A DNA stretch of 64,000 bases, taken from positions 1-64,000 of the forward strand of contig CALSSE010000014.1 in NCBI GenBank assembly GCA_943788935.1. The letters are read 5' to 3'. This DNA comes from an uncultured bacterium. GTDB taxonomy: Bacteria > Myxococcota_A > Bradymonadia > UBA7976 > VGTA01. Of the stretch, positions 35,867 to 47,300 are shown piece by piece. The stretch's first letter is position 1. Every line of letters starts with the position of its first letter. A model generated the notes under the pieces. That model was given only the letters and a program-made list of their open reading frames with translations. It was not told where the DNA came from and did no database searches. The position numbers were made by a program, and so were the translations under genes.

Positions 35867-35878
35867 TTGGGAACGTGT

Positions 35879-38122
35879 ATGAATAGAAAAGTGTACCTAT
35901 ATTCATTAGGGTGCCTCATATTAATGATGGCATGTATAGATAATGCGACTTACCCGCTAGGCGGTGGTGATGACACCGGAGGAGCGAGAGCGAACATAAG
36001 TATCGCTGATCCTCGTGATGGGGGAAATACTTTTGAGAGTGCCGGCGAGAGGGCCGGCGAGAGTGCCGGCGAGAGTGCCGGCGAAAGTGCCGGCGAAAGT
36101 GCCGGCGAGAGGGCCGGTGAGAGGGCTGGTGAAAATGCTAGTGAAACCGCCGGTGAAATACCTGAGCAAGAGATTCGTTCCCCAAACATCATACTCATAT
36201 TTGCTGATGACTTGGGATATGGCCACTTAGGGAGCTATGGTCAACGTGATATCCTCACACCTCATCTCGATCGATTAGCGAATGAGGGAGTAAGGTTTAC
36301 TCATTTTTACAGTGGGTCATCCTTCTGCCCACCCGCGAGGACATCTCTGCTGACAGGTTTGCATGGCGGTCGTATTCCAGTAAGACAGGTTGGCATCTAT
36401 GATGATAACCAAGTCATTTTCCCAAGAGAGTTACAGGCCGCAGGTTATCGAACCGCTTTATTCGGAAAATGGGGCTTTAACACACACCAAAGAGGAGAAG
36501 AGATACGTGGTCCTGCCCCCACATCTCTTGGCTTTGATGAGTTTGTCGGGTTTCTCACCCATCGTGATGCTCATATGTATTACCTTGATGGGACCGGGAC
36601 AAACGGTAATAACCCTGTGGCTCAAACCCTGTTTGAAGGTGTAGGGGATTCACTGCAGCCATTAAATGTCTCCCCTGACCGTTATCTCCCTGATGAATTT
36701 CTTGATCGAGCGCTGCAGTTCATTGAAGAGAACAAAGATCAACCATTCTTTCTTTACTTTCCCAGCCAGCTACCTCATGCAGAGCTTGTTTCTCCACCTG
36801 AAGGGCTCGAACCTTATGTAGTGAATGGTCAGAGCATATTCTCGGAGAGTACTTTTGCGGGTAATCCTGCTTACCCCGATACCGTGACTCAACCCTATGC
36901 GACCCTCGCTGCGATGATCTCACGCTTTGATCGCGATGTAGGTCTATTGATGGATAAGGTCAATGCTCTCGGCCTCGATTCAAATACCATTATTATAGTA
37001 ACTAGCGATAACGGACCACATGTCGCAGGGGGTATTGTTGATCATAATCAGCTCAATGGCGCCCCTGGACTCTCGGGAAGAAAATTTGACCTATTTGAGG
37101 GGGGGATACGTGTTCCTCTAATCGCGAAATGGCAAGGGCAGTGGCCTTCAGCCTCCGTGATAGAAGGTCGCCACGCCTTATGGGATATAGCGCCAACATT
37201 GAGAGAGTTAGCCGGAGTATCTCCACAACCTTCTGATGGTTTATCACTAGTGAGCAAGTTACAAGGCCAAGGGGGAATCAGTCATCAAAGGCTCTATTGG
37301 GAAACATATGCGTATGGAGGACAAAGTGTACGCACTGAAAACGGTTATCTTCAGCAAGAGGCAGCGATGATTCAAGACAATATAAAAGTGATTCGCGTCA
37401 CTGAGGAGTACACGGGGAGTTATATCATCGCTTATGATCTCTCTCGAGGGGACCCCATAGAGACAATAGAGATGAGTATCGCTAACGATCTAGATAGCTG
37501 CCAATGGCTCCCTGATATCACTGAACAGCTTAATCAAGCTCATCAAGATGTAGAGGATGGCATTTTACCTCCAATACGGGCAATCTGTCAGCAAATTGGA
37601 GGTCAGGGTAATGATATTATTACCGGGATGAGTGGAGATGAGCGCCTCATCGGTCGAGGAGGAGATGACGAACTAAAGGGCCTAGATGGCGATGACGAAG
37701 TCTATGGCGGTCCCGGCAATGACAACCTGAATGGAAATATCGGGGAGGACTTTGTTCAAGGAAATACAGGGAACGATATCGTACATGGAGGACAGGGTAA
37801 TGACACAGTTCGGGGGGGAAAGGGCGATGATGAGATCTATGGGGATCGAGGGAATGATACCCTTTATGGAGATCGCGGGAGTGACATCGCTTACGGTGGC
37901 GAAGGTGATGATATCTTCATCTATGAACGTTTTCATGACACCTTCACTATCTACCCCGACGAGTCAGGTATAGATGAGCTACGCTGTATCGATGTTAGAG
38001 CCACGAGTGAGACCTATGAAGGTGCCGACCTCGTCTTGAGAATGGAGGCGAATGGGCTCATTAGACTCGTCAATCATCTAAACAGCCCTACTATTGAGAC
38101 TATTATTGATTGCAGGCCATAA
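35879..38122 (+). CDS. Lipoprotein sulfatase with repeat stalk and RTX (GGxGxD) tail
   Basis: 747 residues. Lipobox LMMAC (Cys19 or so) is followed by a linker and 4-residue SAGE/RAGE repeats, then a type I sulfatase. Metal site ADDLGYGHLGSYG, the formylglycine motif CPPAR in FCPPARTSLLTG (Cys about 150, matches C-x-P-x-R), KWGFNTH, and SDNGPH are present and intact. After about residue 575 come haemolysin-type Ca2+-binding repeats (GGDDELKGLDGDD, GGPGNDNLNG, GGQGNDTV, GDRGNDTLYG), then a C-terminal tail. It would hydrolyse sulfate esters at the cell surface, with the RTX part binding Ca2+. It needs a formylglycine-generating enzyme or anaerobic maturase encoded elsewhere; the FGE-like domain at 29.4-29.9 kb lacks the key Cys. 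Start ATG 35879 follows GGGAACG; the TTG 12 bases before is less likely. Confidence 0.88.
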   Translation: MNRKVYLYSLGCLILMMACIDNATYPLGGGDDTGGARANISIADPRDGGNTFESAGERAGESAGESAGESAGESAGERAGERAGENASETAGEIPEQEIRSPNIILIFADDLGYGHLGSYGQRDILTPHLDRLANEGVRFTHFYSGSSFCPPARTSLLTGLHGGRIPVRQVGIYDDNQVIFPRELQAAGYRTALFGKWGFNTHQRGEEIRGPAPTSLGFDEFVGFLTHRDAHMYYLDGTGTNGNNPVAQTLFEGVGDSLQPLNVSPDRYLPDEFLDRALQFIEENKDQPFFLYFPSQLPHAELVSPPEGLEPYVVNGQSIFSESTFAGNPAYPDTVTQPYATLAAMISRFDRDVGLLMDKVNALGLDSNTIIIVTSDNGPHVAGGIVDHNQLNGAPGLSGRKFDLFEGGIRVPLIAKWQGQWPSASVIEGRHALWDIAPTLRELAGVSPQPSDGLSLVSKLQGQGGISHQRLYWETYAYGGQSVRTENGYLQQEAAMIQDNIKVIRVTEEYTGSYIIAYDLSRGDPIETIEMSIANDLDSCQWLPDITEQLNQAHQDVEDGILPPIRAICQQIGGQGNDIITGMSGDERLIGRGGDDELKGLDGDDEVYGGPGNDNLNGNIGEDFVQGNTGNDIVHGGQGNDTVRGGKGDDEIYGDRGNDTLYGDRGSDIAYGGEGDDIFIYERFHDTFTIYPDESGIDELRCIDVRATSETYEGADLVLRMEANGLIRLVNHLNSPTIETIIDCRP
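36035..36160. repeat. 12-bp tandem array in the sulfatase stalk
   Basis: Ten or so 12-base units around GCCGGCGAGAGT (Ser/Arg-Ala-Gly-Glu), with the later ones decayed. They lie between lipobox and catalytic domain. Confidence 0.85.
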
Positions 38123-38446
38123 TCTGAAGCCCCATTAATCCTCAAACTAGAGCTTAATAAACACTTGTTGACACTGAGACATTGATGTCACGAACGTCAG
38201 TTCACAGTGATTGATTGATGTGAGCTCATTAGAGTCATCAAAACAGTTGCTACTCACTGCTTCATAAGATGTAAACAGGAGCACCTGTTGATCATAAGCA
38301 CTAAATTATGAATCTCTTTTTCAGCACAGGGGGAACTAAGACAGTACCTCAACTATGGGTTGGCACAGGTCCTGCTGTTGTTGGATCCCATCAATCGCCT
38401 AACATCTCGTGGTTGGTAAACATCTAACAAAACACAGGAGAACATC
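38123..38446. other. Intergenic region
   Basis: 324 bases between the sulfatase and the next lipoprotein. TTGACA occurs at 38168-38173 without a convincing -10. No coding frame seen. Confidence 0.5.
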
Positions 38447-39697
38447 ATGTCACCGATCTTTACTCATGCTACTAAGAAGATGAACCACCTCTCAAGACTT
38501 ACCCGCCCAATGAGCTTATTAAGCGTAGCTCTCCTTAGCTCAAGCGCGTTGATTGGATGTGGTGACATAGAGGTCTCCGGTCCACCCAATCATCTCGTGA
38601 ACGATAACCACGATAACGGTATGATAGAACTCTTTAACAATGCCCCCATCGTGGGCAAATATGTCACCGGCTCTTCAGTTGTCTTCTCCTTGCAGAGGAC
38701 AAATGATGGGGAGAGCGAGAGCCTCGATGAGCTCACGATTGAATCGAGCGACCCTGCTCTGCTCCGAGTCTCGGAAGGAGTAGAAAGCTGTATTGACAAT
38801 AGATCTTGTTACGATATTGAGGCTGATCTAGAGTTCAATATTCGCTCTAAGCGCTTCGACGTTCTCGGCTCAGGAGATGTCACTTTGACCTTTAAAGATG
38901 GTGATGAGGTGGTCTTGAGTCGTGAAGTTCAACTCGTCGATGCGAGCTCGCTCACCCTCTCTCGATCGGTCCCTCCAGCCCTCCAAGATGAGGTCAGCAC
39001 CATAGCGGGTGAGGGAGAGAAGGTCGTCGTAGGCTCTGAGTTCTCTCTCCGCCTCAGAGCGATGTCACAAGTTGAGGGCGAAGAGCAGGAGATTGACATC
39101 TCTTCACTCACCGAACTTCCTAGCGGTGAAAACTTTAATCTTGAGCAAAGTGACCCCGTGAGTATGGGGACTCGTTTCCATATCACTCCTGAGTCAGAGG
39201 GAGCTCTCTCGATCCCTGTGAACGTCGGCGATCAATCAATCGAGATGAACTTTAATGTCGTCTCTAGCTCTGAGATCGTGGGTATAAATGTCGCTCATGA
39301 GACTTGGATAAACGAAATGCCTGAGGAAGAGAATAATCTTCCTAAGGGCAGAGCACTCGCCGTAGCGAAAGATGAAGAGGGCGCTCCAATCTTCGGTGCT
39401 GATATCATTTGGGAGCGACTCGATGGAGAAGAAGATGACGCAATGGTTGTCGATAGTTTCACCGGAAGTGAGCTGAACTTCATCTATGAAGAGGGCGCTC
39501 AAGTCGCTTTCAAGGTCACTGTCGGCGAGGTGAGCGAAATCGTCTATCTCCCAGTGAATATCGAGCAGTTGAACGACATCTTCGGAGACAACGCCTTCGC
39601 TGACGGATGCGACGCTAAAGGAGATGTTTCAGGCAGCGCTCTCCTCACCCTCCTCCTCATGGGAATGATCGTGATGAGGCGTAGAGCGATCGCTTAA
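38447..39697 (+). CDS. Lipoprotein with Ig-like region and C-terminal MYXO-CTERM-like signal
   Basis: 416 residues. N-terminal lipobox LIGC (Cys38) and, at the other end, a Gly-Cys (GCDAKG, about 389) followed by SALLTLLLMGMIVMRRR. This is the MYXO-CTERM layout (Cys, TM stretch, Arg cluster). The middle has no recognised domain but is beta-rich, with segments such as SSDPALLRV, VTLTFKDGDEVVLSR and VGDQSIEMNFNVV that resemble Ig-like sandwiches. AGGAGAA precedes ATG 38447. Carrying both an N-terminal lipid signal and a C-terminal sorting signal is unusual; one may be vestigial. Confidence 0.75.
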   Translation: MSPIFTHATKKMNHLSRLTRPMSLLSVALLSSSALIGCGDIEVSGPPNHLVNDNHDNGMIELFNNAPIVGKYVTGSSVVFSLQRTNDGESESLDELTIESSDPALLRVSEGVESCIDNRSCYDIEADLEFNIRSKRFDVLGSGDVTLTFKDGDEVVLSREVQLVDASSLTLSRSVPPALQDEVSTIAGEGEKVVVGSEFSLRLRAMSQVEGEEQEIDISSLTELPSGENFNLEQSDPVSMGTRFHITPESEGALSIPVNVGDQSIEMNFNVVSSSEIVGINVAHETWINEMPEEENNLPKGRALAVAKDEEGAPIFGADIIWERLDGEEDDAMVVDSFTGSELNFIYEEGAQVAFKVTVGEVSEIVYLPVNIEQLNDIFGDNAFADGCDAKGDVSGSALLTLLLMGMIVMRRRAIA

Positions 39698-39929
39698 TAA
39701 CGAAGGTGAGGCGTGAGGGATAGAGACGACCCCATCCAACCAAGGTAACAGCGATGGGCTCTGCCCTGCAGATGGAGACTGTGGACAAGCAACAATGGAC
39801 TTATCTGAGGTAGTTTACCAAGAAGCAGAGTGGGCGCTTGATTCTCAGGCGCTGCACTCTCAAGATCTACTGCTACCCTAGCATATCAAGGTCACGCAAA
39901 GTTGAGCTAAATATCTAAGGTCAAAGAGC

Positions 39930-42900
39930 CTACTCTATTCGTTTGCTTCCATTGACTGGAAGTGTCGGAGGTAGAGAAGGTATTATAGGAGTCGAAGGAG
40001 CTGAAGCCGAAGGAGACCTAGTATCTTCATAGGCTTTTACCGACATCTTTAAGGCTTCTTCAAGAGTACGACCCATACGCGCTACTCCACGGAACACTAC
40101 AACAACACGCTTCAATTGAGTGACCGGGTTTTGTTGTGAACGGATATATAGAGGCTCCACATAGACCACTTCATTACCGAGCAGGAGAGCGGTAGTATGA
40201 CCTCTAATAACATCTGTACCCACACGGTTCCACCAAGAGATCTGCTCTGAGATCTCAGGGGTCTGATCAATCGCGGCGTCAGCTTGCTCAATCCCCGGAT
40301 AGAAGTAGCCCTTAGGGACTTGAAGGGCGACCAAACGCCCATAATCTTCACCGTCTTGATAAGCTAGAGGGATGCCACGTAGATTGAGCGCTTTCTCTGG
40401 ACTAAAGACCATGCCGAGAGCGAACTGAGTCTTCTCCTTAGCAGCGGGAATGACCCCCTTTCCTGTCTCTAACATGAAGGTATAAGGCTCATTTGAGAAG
40501 GTGATCGCTTTCCCTTGGTCTAGGACAGGTCCAAGAACCTCATCGCCATCATCCCAAAGGTCCTCTTGGTTGAAGAAGTACATCGGGTCATTGGCATGAT
40601 AATAAATGAAGAGATCATCAAACTGTAAGTGGAATAGGTGTATGGGGTAGGTGAGATGTTCCTTAATAGAAGTGGGCATCTGATCCTTGGGTGTAAATAG
40701 ACCAGGATAAATGCTCGCCCAAGTGTTAGAGATCGGATCATCTGAAATCTGATAAAGAGTGATATCACCTGTCGTCGAGTCGACAACCCCCTTTACTGAG
40801 TCACGTACCCAGTTCACTTTTCGCCATTCACGAGCGAAAGGGGTGGTGTCATGAGATTTATCACCTAAGTCACCATAAGCTGAATATGGGTAGCGATCAG
40901 TGGTAGTGAGAGCATTGATCATCCATTTGAGCTTTCCTTCATTAGCTATAGCAGTAATGTTCGTGTCATAGTATAGGAAGGGTGCCACTTTCTGAACGCG
41001 CTCGAGAGGAGTACGATAAAAGTGCACTCGGGTGTCATCTTTGATCAAATCGGAGAATATGATATCCGAGAATTGACCACTTCTCCAACCAAACGCTAGT
41101 CGTTTGATGAAGCTGTCTATTTTGACGCCCACTTTAATATCTTGTGGAAGCTCAAGCTCAGCGCGATCTTGTTGGGTGGGGAAGTCAAATTCTTTAACCT
41201 GATCGACATTAGAATAAGCCATTGAAGAGGAGCCCTCTCCATAGTAGATACGAGGGTTATCCAACTTAAACATATCATGGTCACCGCTATGAGGGATCCC
41301 ACCAGCCATGAAGTTCGGTACGCCCTCTTCTGTAATTTCTCCAGAAGGCGCAGCAACAAAACCATATCCATGAGTGAACAACATGAATCTCTGACCAAAC
41401 CAAGCGAGCCATGGATAAGGCTCAATCAATGGGAGTTCACGCACACCACTGACAAACATTCGCTTCTCGCCATCAATTTTATAGCGAACGTTGTCTATTC
41501 CAAGGAAGTTATAGTAGGTACGCAACTTCTGATATTGTCGGAATATCTCTAAAGAAGGGCCATAGATCGTCGCATCACCTTGAGTACTTAGAATACGTTG
41601 AGAGTGCTGAGGATCCAAAAGACGCTCTAAATAAACGGTCTTTCCAGGCCAGAGTGGCGCATTGCGCAGTGTAGAGCTGCTCAGCATTTCCTCTATATTG
41701 GGAATCGGTTGGTCTTGGTAATTAGGTTCGTAGTTGACCTCTTCAACCTTATCTAGTCCGTATGCCTTGCGCGTGGCTTTTAGATGTAAATCGATATACT
41801 TTAACTGAATGACGGGCTCGTTGGGCTCGATCGACGTTGTATCTCTTATGCTGACAGCACCTCTCATGCCGAAGTCACATGCTAAGAGAATGAAGGTCGC
41901 AATTACGCTTTTACGGAAGAGCGCTCGCTCATCTGATTTAATCGCTCTAAAAAGCATAACAATCGCGATGGTCACTCCTAAGGTGACCAAGGTACTGAAT
42001 CGCAGATAAGATAGAGTAGAGAAGAAACCGGTGACATCTAGTGCTTCAGCTCCTACATAAATCGCAGAGCTTTTATTGTCTAGAAGCACAAGATCAAAAG
42101 CCCCGAGGAAGCGATGATAAGTCACTGCCAACCCGAATAGGGCTAACGAAATGATCGTACTGTTGTTGGCGATCGACTTGAAGAAGTAATGAAATCTAGA
42201 GCCATCTACTTGTTCGGCACGAGTGACCCATGCACAACCGATAGCGGATATCGCTCCCAAAAAAGTACCCCAGAGGAGCGTTTCCGCAATCGTCCAGAAT
42301 ACTGGGACATCATAAATATAAAATCCTACATCCCGATTGAAGATCGGGTCGGTTTCACCAAAAGGGATTCCGCCATAGAATAAAAATGTTTGGTATTTTA
42401 AGCTGAGGAAATAACCGCTGATCGAACCAATAAGGATCGCAAGGTAAATCACAAATTTACGTTGATGGACTGCTAGGGGATTAGCAAAGGCTGGTACTAG
42501 TATTCCCAGACCTAGTAAAATCGATCCGACCAAGAAGAGTGTTGTACCCATCCAGAAATTGGTATTGAAAACACTCTCTAAACCTAAGCTCTGTAATAGC
42601 CAATAGTCAAAGGCGAGAAATGAGAGCTGATCTAAGAAAAACAGTGCGCAAAAAGCAAGACCTACAACTAAAAGTCTGCTCCATAACTTACCGCTGTCGG
42701 GTCTTATAAAGTGCTGATATTTACTCTCGCTATCGAGGGAGGTAAAACGAGCTAAAACTTTACGAACATCTAGCGACCTTCTCTGTTGGAGAAGAGTAAT
42801 AAAAGATACACTACTGTAAGATACATATCTAAAGAAATTGTCTAGGACTGCGATAGTGACACATTCGTGAAATGCGGTTCCACTCATCCACAAAGTAGCC

Positions 42901-43793
42901 GCAAATGCCCACTCGAACTGACCGATACCACCAGGTGTAATGGGTAACTGACGTGCCAATGCACCCGCAATTAAGGCCATCAATAAAACACTAGGATCAA
43001 TGTGTAAGATCACGTTGTCTGAAGTGAAAGCCATCGCCGTAAAATAAGCAGCGATATCTTCAAGCAGGAAACAGCCCATCGAGAGGAGTATCATACTTAT
43101 GGTACGTCCCGGCTGATTTAGCATCCCTTTGATGATCTCTACAGAACGTGTATATATCACTTGACGTATGTCGGCTGAGGGTCTGGTTACGAAATAGCAG
43201 ACCCCAAAGATCACGAGGCCCCACCAAAGGTAACTGATCCAAGCACTCCACCCCAAAATAAACAATGCGATCAGAGCAAAGATAAAGATCTCTAACCACA
43301 ATAATATTGATCGCCCAAGCGCTATGGAGTGAGCTTGCTCCTCAGATGCGCCTTCTGTTTCGAGTGAGTGACGTATAGAATGACTATCCATTCTGAAGGG
43401 CATATAAAGATTATTGATTAATCCCGCTGCTACGTGGCGTGAAGAGTTTCCTTTGGAGGTATATCCAAAATGGCGAGAGAGAATACTGAGCTGTATGCTC
43501 CTCAGCCAGAAACAAAGAAAAAAGCAACCAACGAGTAGACCAACTGTATTCCAACGAATGGGGTCCATCGCCAGCATATAGAGTTTGAGATCAGCTATTC
43601 CCTCAATAAAACCTGCATCCATATCGTGATATTGGATCAGTCCGGAGTTAATCAATAATGATAACAATCTGGTGTTGGCAACAAAGTCCCACGCAGGAGC
43701 ATAATAAATGAGTGAGGAAAACATCGCAATCATTGTGATTATTGATGCGACCAACCCCCATCCTAAACTAGGAGTATACCTTAACTTATTCAT
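39930..43793 (-). CDS. Fusion of LPG-synthase-TM-like (UPF0104) and UPF0182 domains
   Basis: 1287 residues. The first 340 or so form eight hydrophobic segments with PITPGGIGQFE (284-294), the hallmark of the YbhN/UPF0104/LPG-synthase TM family. From about 375 it is a UPF0182 protein: hydrophobic segments, then DPIFNRDVGFYIYDVPVF, NFLGIDNVRYKIDG (from YYNFLGIDNVRYKIDGEKRMF), GEGSSSMAYSNVD and a soluble C-terminal region of about 600 residues. The UPF0182 part alone would be the usual 900 residues. The function of UPF0182 is unknown; the UPF0104 type can be a flippase or lipid-transfer domain. It stands alone, AAGGA precedes the start, and a TTGACA box lies upstream (43864-43869 reversed). Confidence 0.85.
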   Translation of the reverse strand: MNKLRYTPSLGWGLVASIITMIAMFSSLIYYAPAWDFVANTRLLSLLINSGLIQYHDMDAGFIEGIADLKLYMLAMDPIRWNTVGLLVGCFFLCFWLRSIQLSILSRHFGYTSKGNSSRHVAAGLINNLYMPFRMDSHSIRHSLETEGASEEQAHSIALGRSILLWLEIFIFALIALFILGWSAWISYLWWGLVIFGVCYFVTRPSADIRQVIYTRSVEIIKGMLNQPGRTISMILLSMGCFLLEDIAAYFTAMAFTSDNVILHIDPSVLLMALIAGALARQLPITPGGIGQFEWAFAATLWMSGTAFHECVTIAVLDNFFRYVSYSSVSFITLLQQRRSLDVRKVLARFTSLDSESKYQHFIRPDSGKLWSRLLVVGLAFCALFFLDQLSFLAFDYWLLQSLGLESVFNTNFWMGTTLFLVGSILLGLGILVPAFANPLAVHQRKFVIYLAILIGSISGYFLSLKYQTFLFYGGIPFGETDPIFNRDVGFYIYDVPVFWTIAETLLWGTFLGAISAIGCAWVTRAEQVDGSRFHYFFKSIANNSTIISLALFGLAVTYHRFLGAFDLVLLDNKSSAIYVGAEALDVTGFFSTLSYLRFSTLVTLGVTIAIVMLFRAIKSDERALFRKSVIATFILLACDFGMRGAVSIRDTTSIEPNEPVIQLKYIDLHLKATRKAYGLDKVEEVNYEPNYQDQPIPNIEEMLSSSTLRNAPLWPGKTVYLERLLDPQHSQRILSTQGDATIYGPSLEIFRQYQKLRTYYNFLGIDNVRYKIDGEKRMFVSGVRELPLIEPYPWLAWFGQRFMLFTHGYGFVAAPSGEITEEGVPNFMAGGIPHSGDHDMFKLDNPRIYYGEGSSSMAYSNVDQVKEFDFPTQQDRAELELPQDIKVGVKIDSFIKRLAFGWRSGQFSDIIFSDLIKDDTRVHFYRTPLERVQKVAPFLYYDTNITAIANEGKLKWMINALTTTDRYPYSAYGDLGDKSHDTTPFAREWRKVNWVRDSVKGVVDSTTGDITLYQISDDPISNTWASIYPGLFTPKDQMPTSIKEHLTYPIHLFHLQFDDLFIYYHANDPMYFFNQEDLWDDGDEVLGPVLDQGKAITFSNEPYTFMLETGKGVIPAAKEKTQFALGMVFSPEKALNLRGIPLAYQDGEDYGRLVALQVPKGYFYPGIEQADAAIDQTPEISEQISWWNRVGTDVIRGHTTALLLGNEVVYVEPLYIRSQQNPVTQLKRVVVVFRGVARMGRTLEEALKMSVKAYEDTRSPSASAPSTPIIPSLPPTLPVNGSKRIE

Positions 43794-44324
43794 ACAATAG
43801 AATTCCTTAACCTAAAAGTAGTACATATATAAACGTGCCATCACTAGTACACTTTACAAATCATGTCAAATAGAATCGCGAGGTTCTTGTGCTTAAAAAA
43901 ACAACCTGCTGTAGTCCATTAAAGACTTTAAAGTGACCCCCTAGGCATCTAGCATATTTACCAAGAATCTTGATATACAGGACAGTATATCTTTATAAAC
44001 ATGTGTCATATTGATACTTGTAGAATATACGATAACAATATGCCGCAATATGCCGCCTAAATGCCTTTTTATCATAAATGCACATAAAAAACGACTCATT
44101 CTCAAAGAGTCTTCCAAATTTAATAGAAAATACCCAGCTGAGATGTATAATTCTCCTCAATTATATACATATATATCCTCAGTAAACAGTGCACAAATTA
44201 TGAAATAATACACCTAAGCAATCTGCCTAAATAATCTAAGCATTAAACTTTACTTTCAAACCTCTTGATGTTAGAAGTTAAAAGGTCATTCTCAAGGTAG
44301 TGACTTTGAAAGTTGGGTAATACA
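43794..44324. other. AT-rich divergent intergenic region
   Basis: 531 bases between the divergent UPF0182 fusion and the MopE-type giant. It contains a short + strand frame (44011-44208) with no coding bias. A TTGACA box at 43864-43869 (minus strand) could serve the UPF0182 gene. Confidence 0.5.
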
Positions 44325-47300
44325 ATGAAGAATATAATACATAAGAGTTTTCTAGCCTTAGCACTTATTACATTTGGTGCGTGTCAAGAGAAAATAAATC
44401 TCAACACAAGTGAACCATCAGTGAATGACGACCAAGATGGTGATGGGTACTCTAGCGTCGTGGACTGTGATGACAACGATCCCACAGAGAGACCCGGTGT
44501 TATTTGGTATACCGACACTGACGGAGACGGCTTCGGAGATGAAGGAGCCTCACAGGAATGTGAACGTAACGATAACAGTGACGTCTTGGTCGCTGGTGAC
44601 TGTGACGACACTGACGAGACTCTAAATCCTAATGTGACGTGGTATGCTGACGTCGATGGTGATGGGTTCGGTGACCCTCTTCAAGAAGCAAACTGTAAAC
44701 CAACCGTTTCTCCATCAGTGTTAGACGGGACAGACTGTGATGATAATGATTCCACAGAATATCCAGGTGTCACATGGTACATAGACGCTGATGAAGATGG
44801 GTTTGGTAATCCTAACTCCAGTAACGAGTGTGAACGTTCATATAGTACAGATGTACTCGTAGGCAATGATTGTGATGATCTCTCATCAGAGGTTGGTGAC
44901 GATGCAGTTTGGTATGCTGACGTCGATGGTGACGGTTTCGGTGACCCTAGCTCGAGCACCGCTTGTACTCGCAATGCTCCTTCTGATGTTTTAGATAACA
45001 CTGACTGTAACGATAATGAAGCAGGTCAATACCCTGGTATCACTTGGTATGCTGATTCAGATGGTGATGGATTTGGTGATCCTGACGTCAGCAATGATTG
45101 CGAGCCTAATGCGGCCTCCGATATCTTAGATAACACTGACTGTAACGATAATGAAGCAGGTCAATACCCTGGTATCACTTGGTATGCTGATTCAGATGGT
45201 GATGGATTCGGCAACCTAAGTTCCCCCAGTTTCTGTGAACCCAATGAGCCCTCTGATGTCCTGGATAATACTGACTGTAATGATAACGCATCGGATCAAT
45301 ACCCAGGTGTCATTTGGTATGTTGACTTTGACAGAGATGGCTTTGGTGATCCGAGTACCGGCTCTGAGTGTCAACCTCTGTACTTATCAGACGTAACGAA
45401 TAACACCGACTGCAACGATACTGACGCTGAACTGAATCCGTTGATCACCTGGTATGCTGACTCCGATGGAGATGGGTTCGGTGACCCTAACGTCAGTAAT
45501 ATATGCGAGCCGAATAACCCTACAGATATTCTGGATAACACAGATTGTGATGATACTAACGCCGCTTACTACCCTGGCTTAGTTTGGTACGTCGACGCTG
45601 ATGGAGATGGTTTTGGTGATGATGCTCGATCATCGCTCTGCAACCCCCAAAATCCAACGGATACTCTGATAAGCGGAGATTATGCTGATGATAACATTAA
45701 TCGTTTTCCCGGAGCTACCTTCGATATAACAGGCACCGCCTCAGGCATATACAAAGGTGCTCCTCCAGTCCTCGTCATTTTGGATTCAAGTGACTCATAT
45801 GAGGTGAGTGGAAGTGGTCCCTTTACTATCCCTGATGCAGTTGTTGACCTTGAGAGCTATCAAATCTCTATCGATAGTTCAGCGAGTGGTCTGAATTGTA
45901 GTCTCGAAGGAGCTGACGGCGTTCAAGAAATTCAAGGGTTTGACTTAAATATAACGATCTCATGTGAGTGTGTTTATGACCATACAATCATCAACCTCGG
46001 CTTTGCTCTTGTTGACGATTCTTGGGAAGACGAGAACCAATTCTTTGACATCAATGATCTCGGAATGATCCTCTACCGCAGTGAAGAAGAGAGTGATCAA
46101 GGGAGTCTTAAGTGGAGGTGTGGAAATCGAGCCTTCACCGTAGATAGCATTGGATCCTTAGTTGGCATTGAAATACCGGATGATACCACTGGAGAGCTTG
46201 TTTCGGCTGATGCACAGATTGAAGGATTTGGAGCTCGACGAGCGATTAACAACGACGGAGATATCGCTTATGTTGCTGAGATCATGCCTGCGGATGATGC
46301 CAGTTTCAGCCTTAGAAATGAGCCTGGAGTAATCTACACGGGATATCCGAGTAACTTCAGAAAAGAAGTGATCAGGCGAGGTGAACAGATGGGACCCATA
46401 GAGGAGATCTATGGTGGTTCTGGGACTGAGGTAAGTATTAACTCAAACGGTCAAATCGCTTTCCGAGCTCATACTCAAGATGATGACGACATCGAATATA
46501 TCGGCATTTATGAATCTGATACTGAAACAATCAACTATTTCATTGACTTCCCTACGACAGATGCTGATGAAATGTGGTTATCCGATATCAATGAGCGAGG
46601 TGAAGTACTCGCATTAGCAGAAGATTACATTGAAGATGGGTCTAAGAAGCTCTATCGATTCGGGAACCCAGTCGGATCAGAGCTCCTCGTACAGGAGTTC
46701 GACCCGATCCTCGACTTCTTCACGACTAGGATCAGTAATCCTCGCTTCAACGATCAAGGGGAGATCGTGATGGTTCTTGGCCATTGCCCAACTCTCATCG
46801 AAGCAGAGGCTCTTGCTGATACCAGAGACGAGAGTTGCTTGATAGAGGAGACTACTTTAGAAGTATCTAACCAGTGGGGCGATAGCACGAGGCTGGTGAA
46901 GGTCTACCATGAATCCTTGATGTTTTGGAAAGACGGGGCCTTTCAAGAGATTGCCCGCGCAGGTTCCACTATTGATGGTATCAGGATTGAAGGTTTTACG
47001 CCTTTCATCGACATCAACAATGTAGGTGAGGTCGCCTTCATCGTAGGTGAGTATGGAGTGTCCCGAGTGGTAGAGGGAGCTAGTAACACTAGCGGTGATG
47101 AGATCAGTCATCTATTTAGATGGTCATCTGATCAAGGTCTAGAGTTGGTGAGCCGTAACCTGGATATTATTGGTGACTACTCACTGGTAGAGCACCAATT
47201 CGTTGACATCACGGATGACGGCTCGATTTTCTTCAAGGGTAGTAATGCTGCGGATGACGACCAACATGCTATTTTCTGTAATCATCCAGATACTGGGACA

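Noticed and set aside
44011..44208. A small + strand gene in the AT-rich region
   Set aside because: No ribosome site, no coding bias, and an AT-rich composition that produces open frames by chance.
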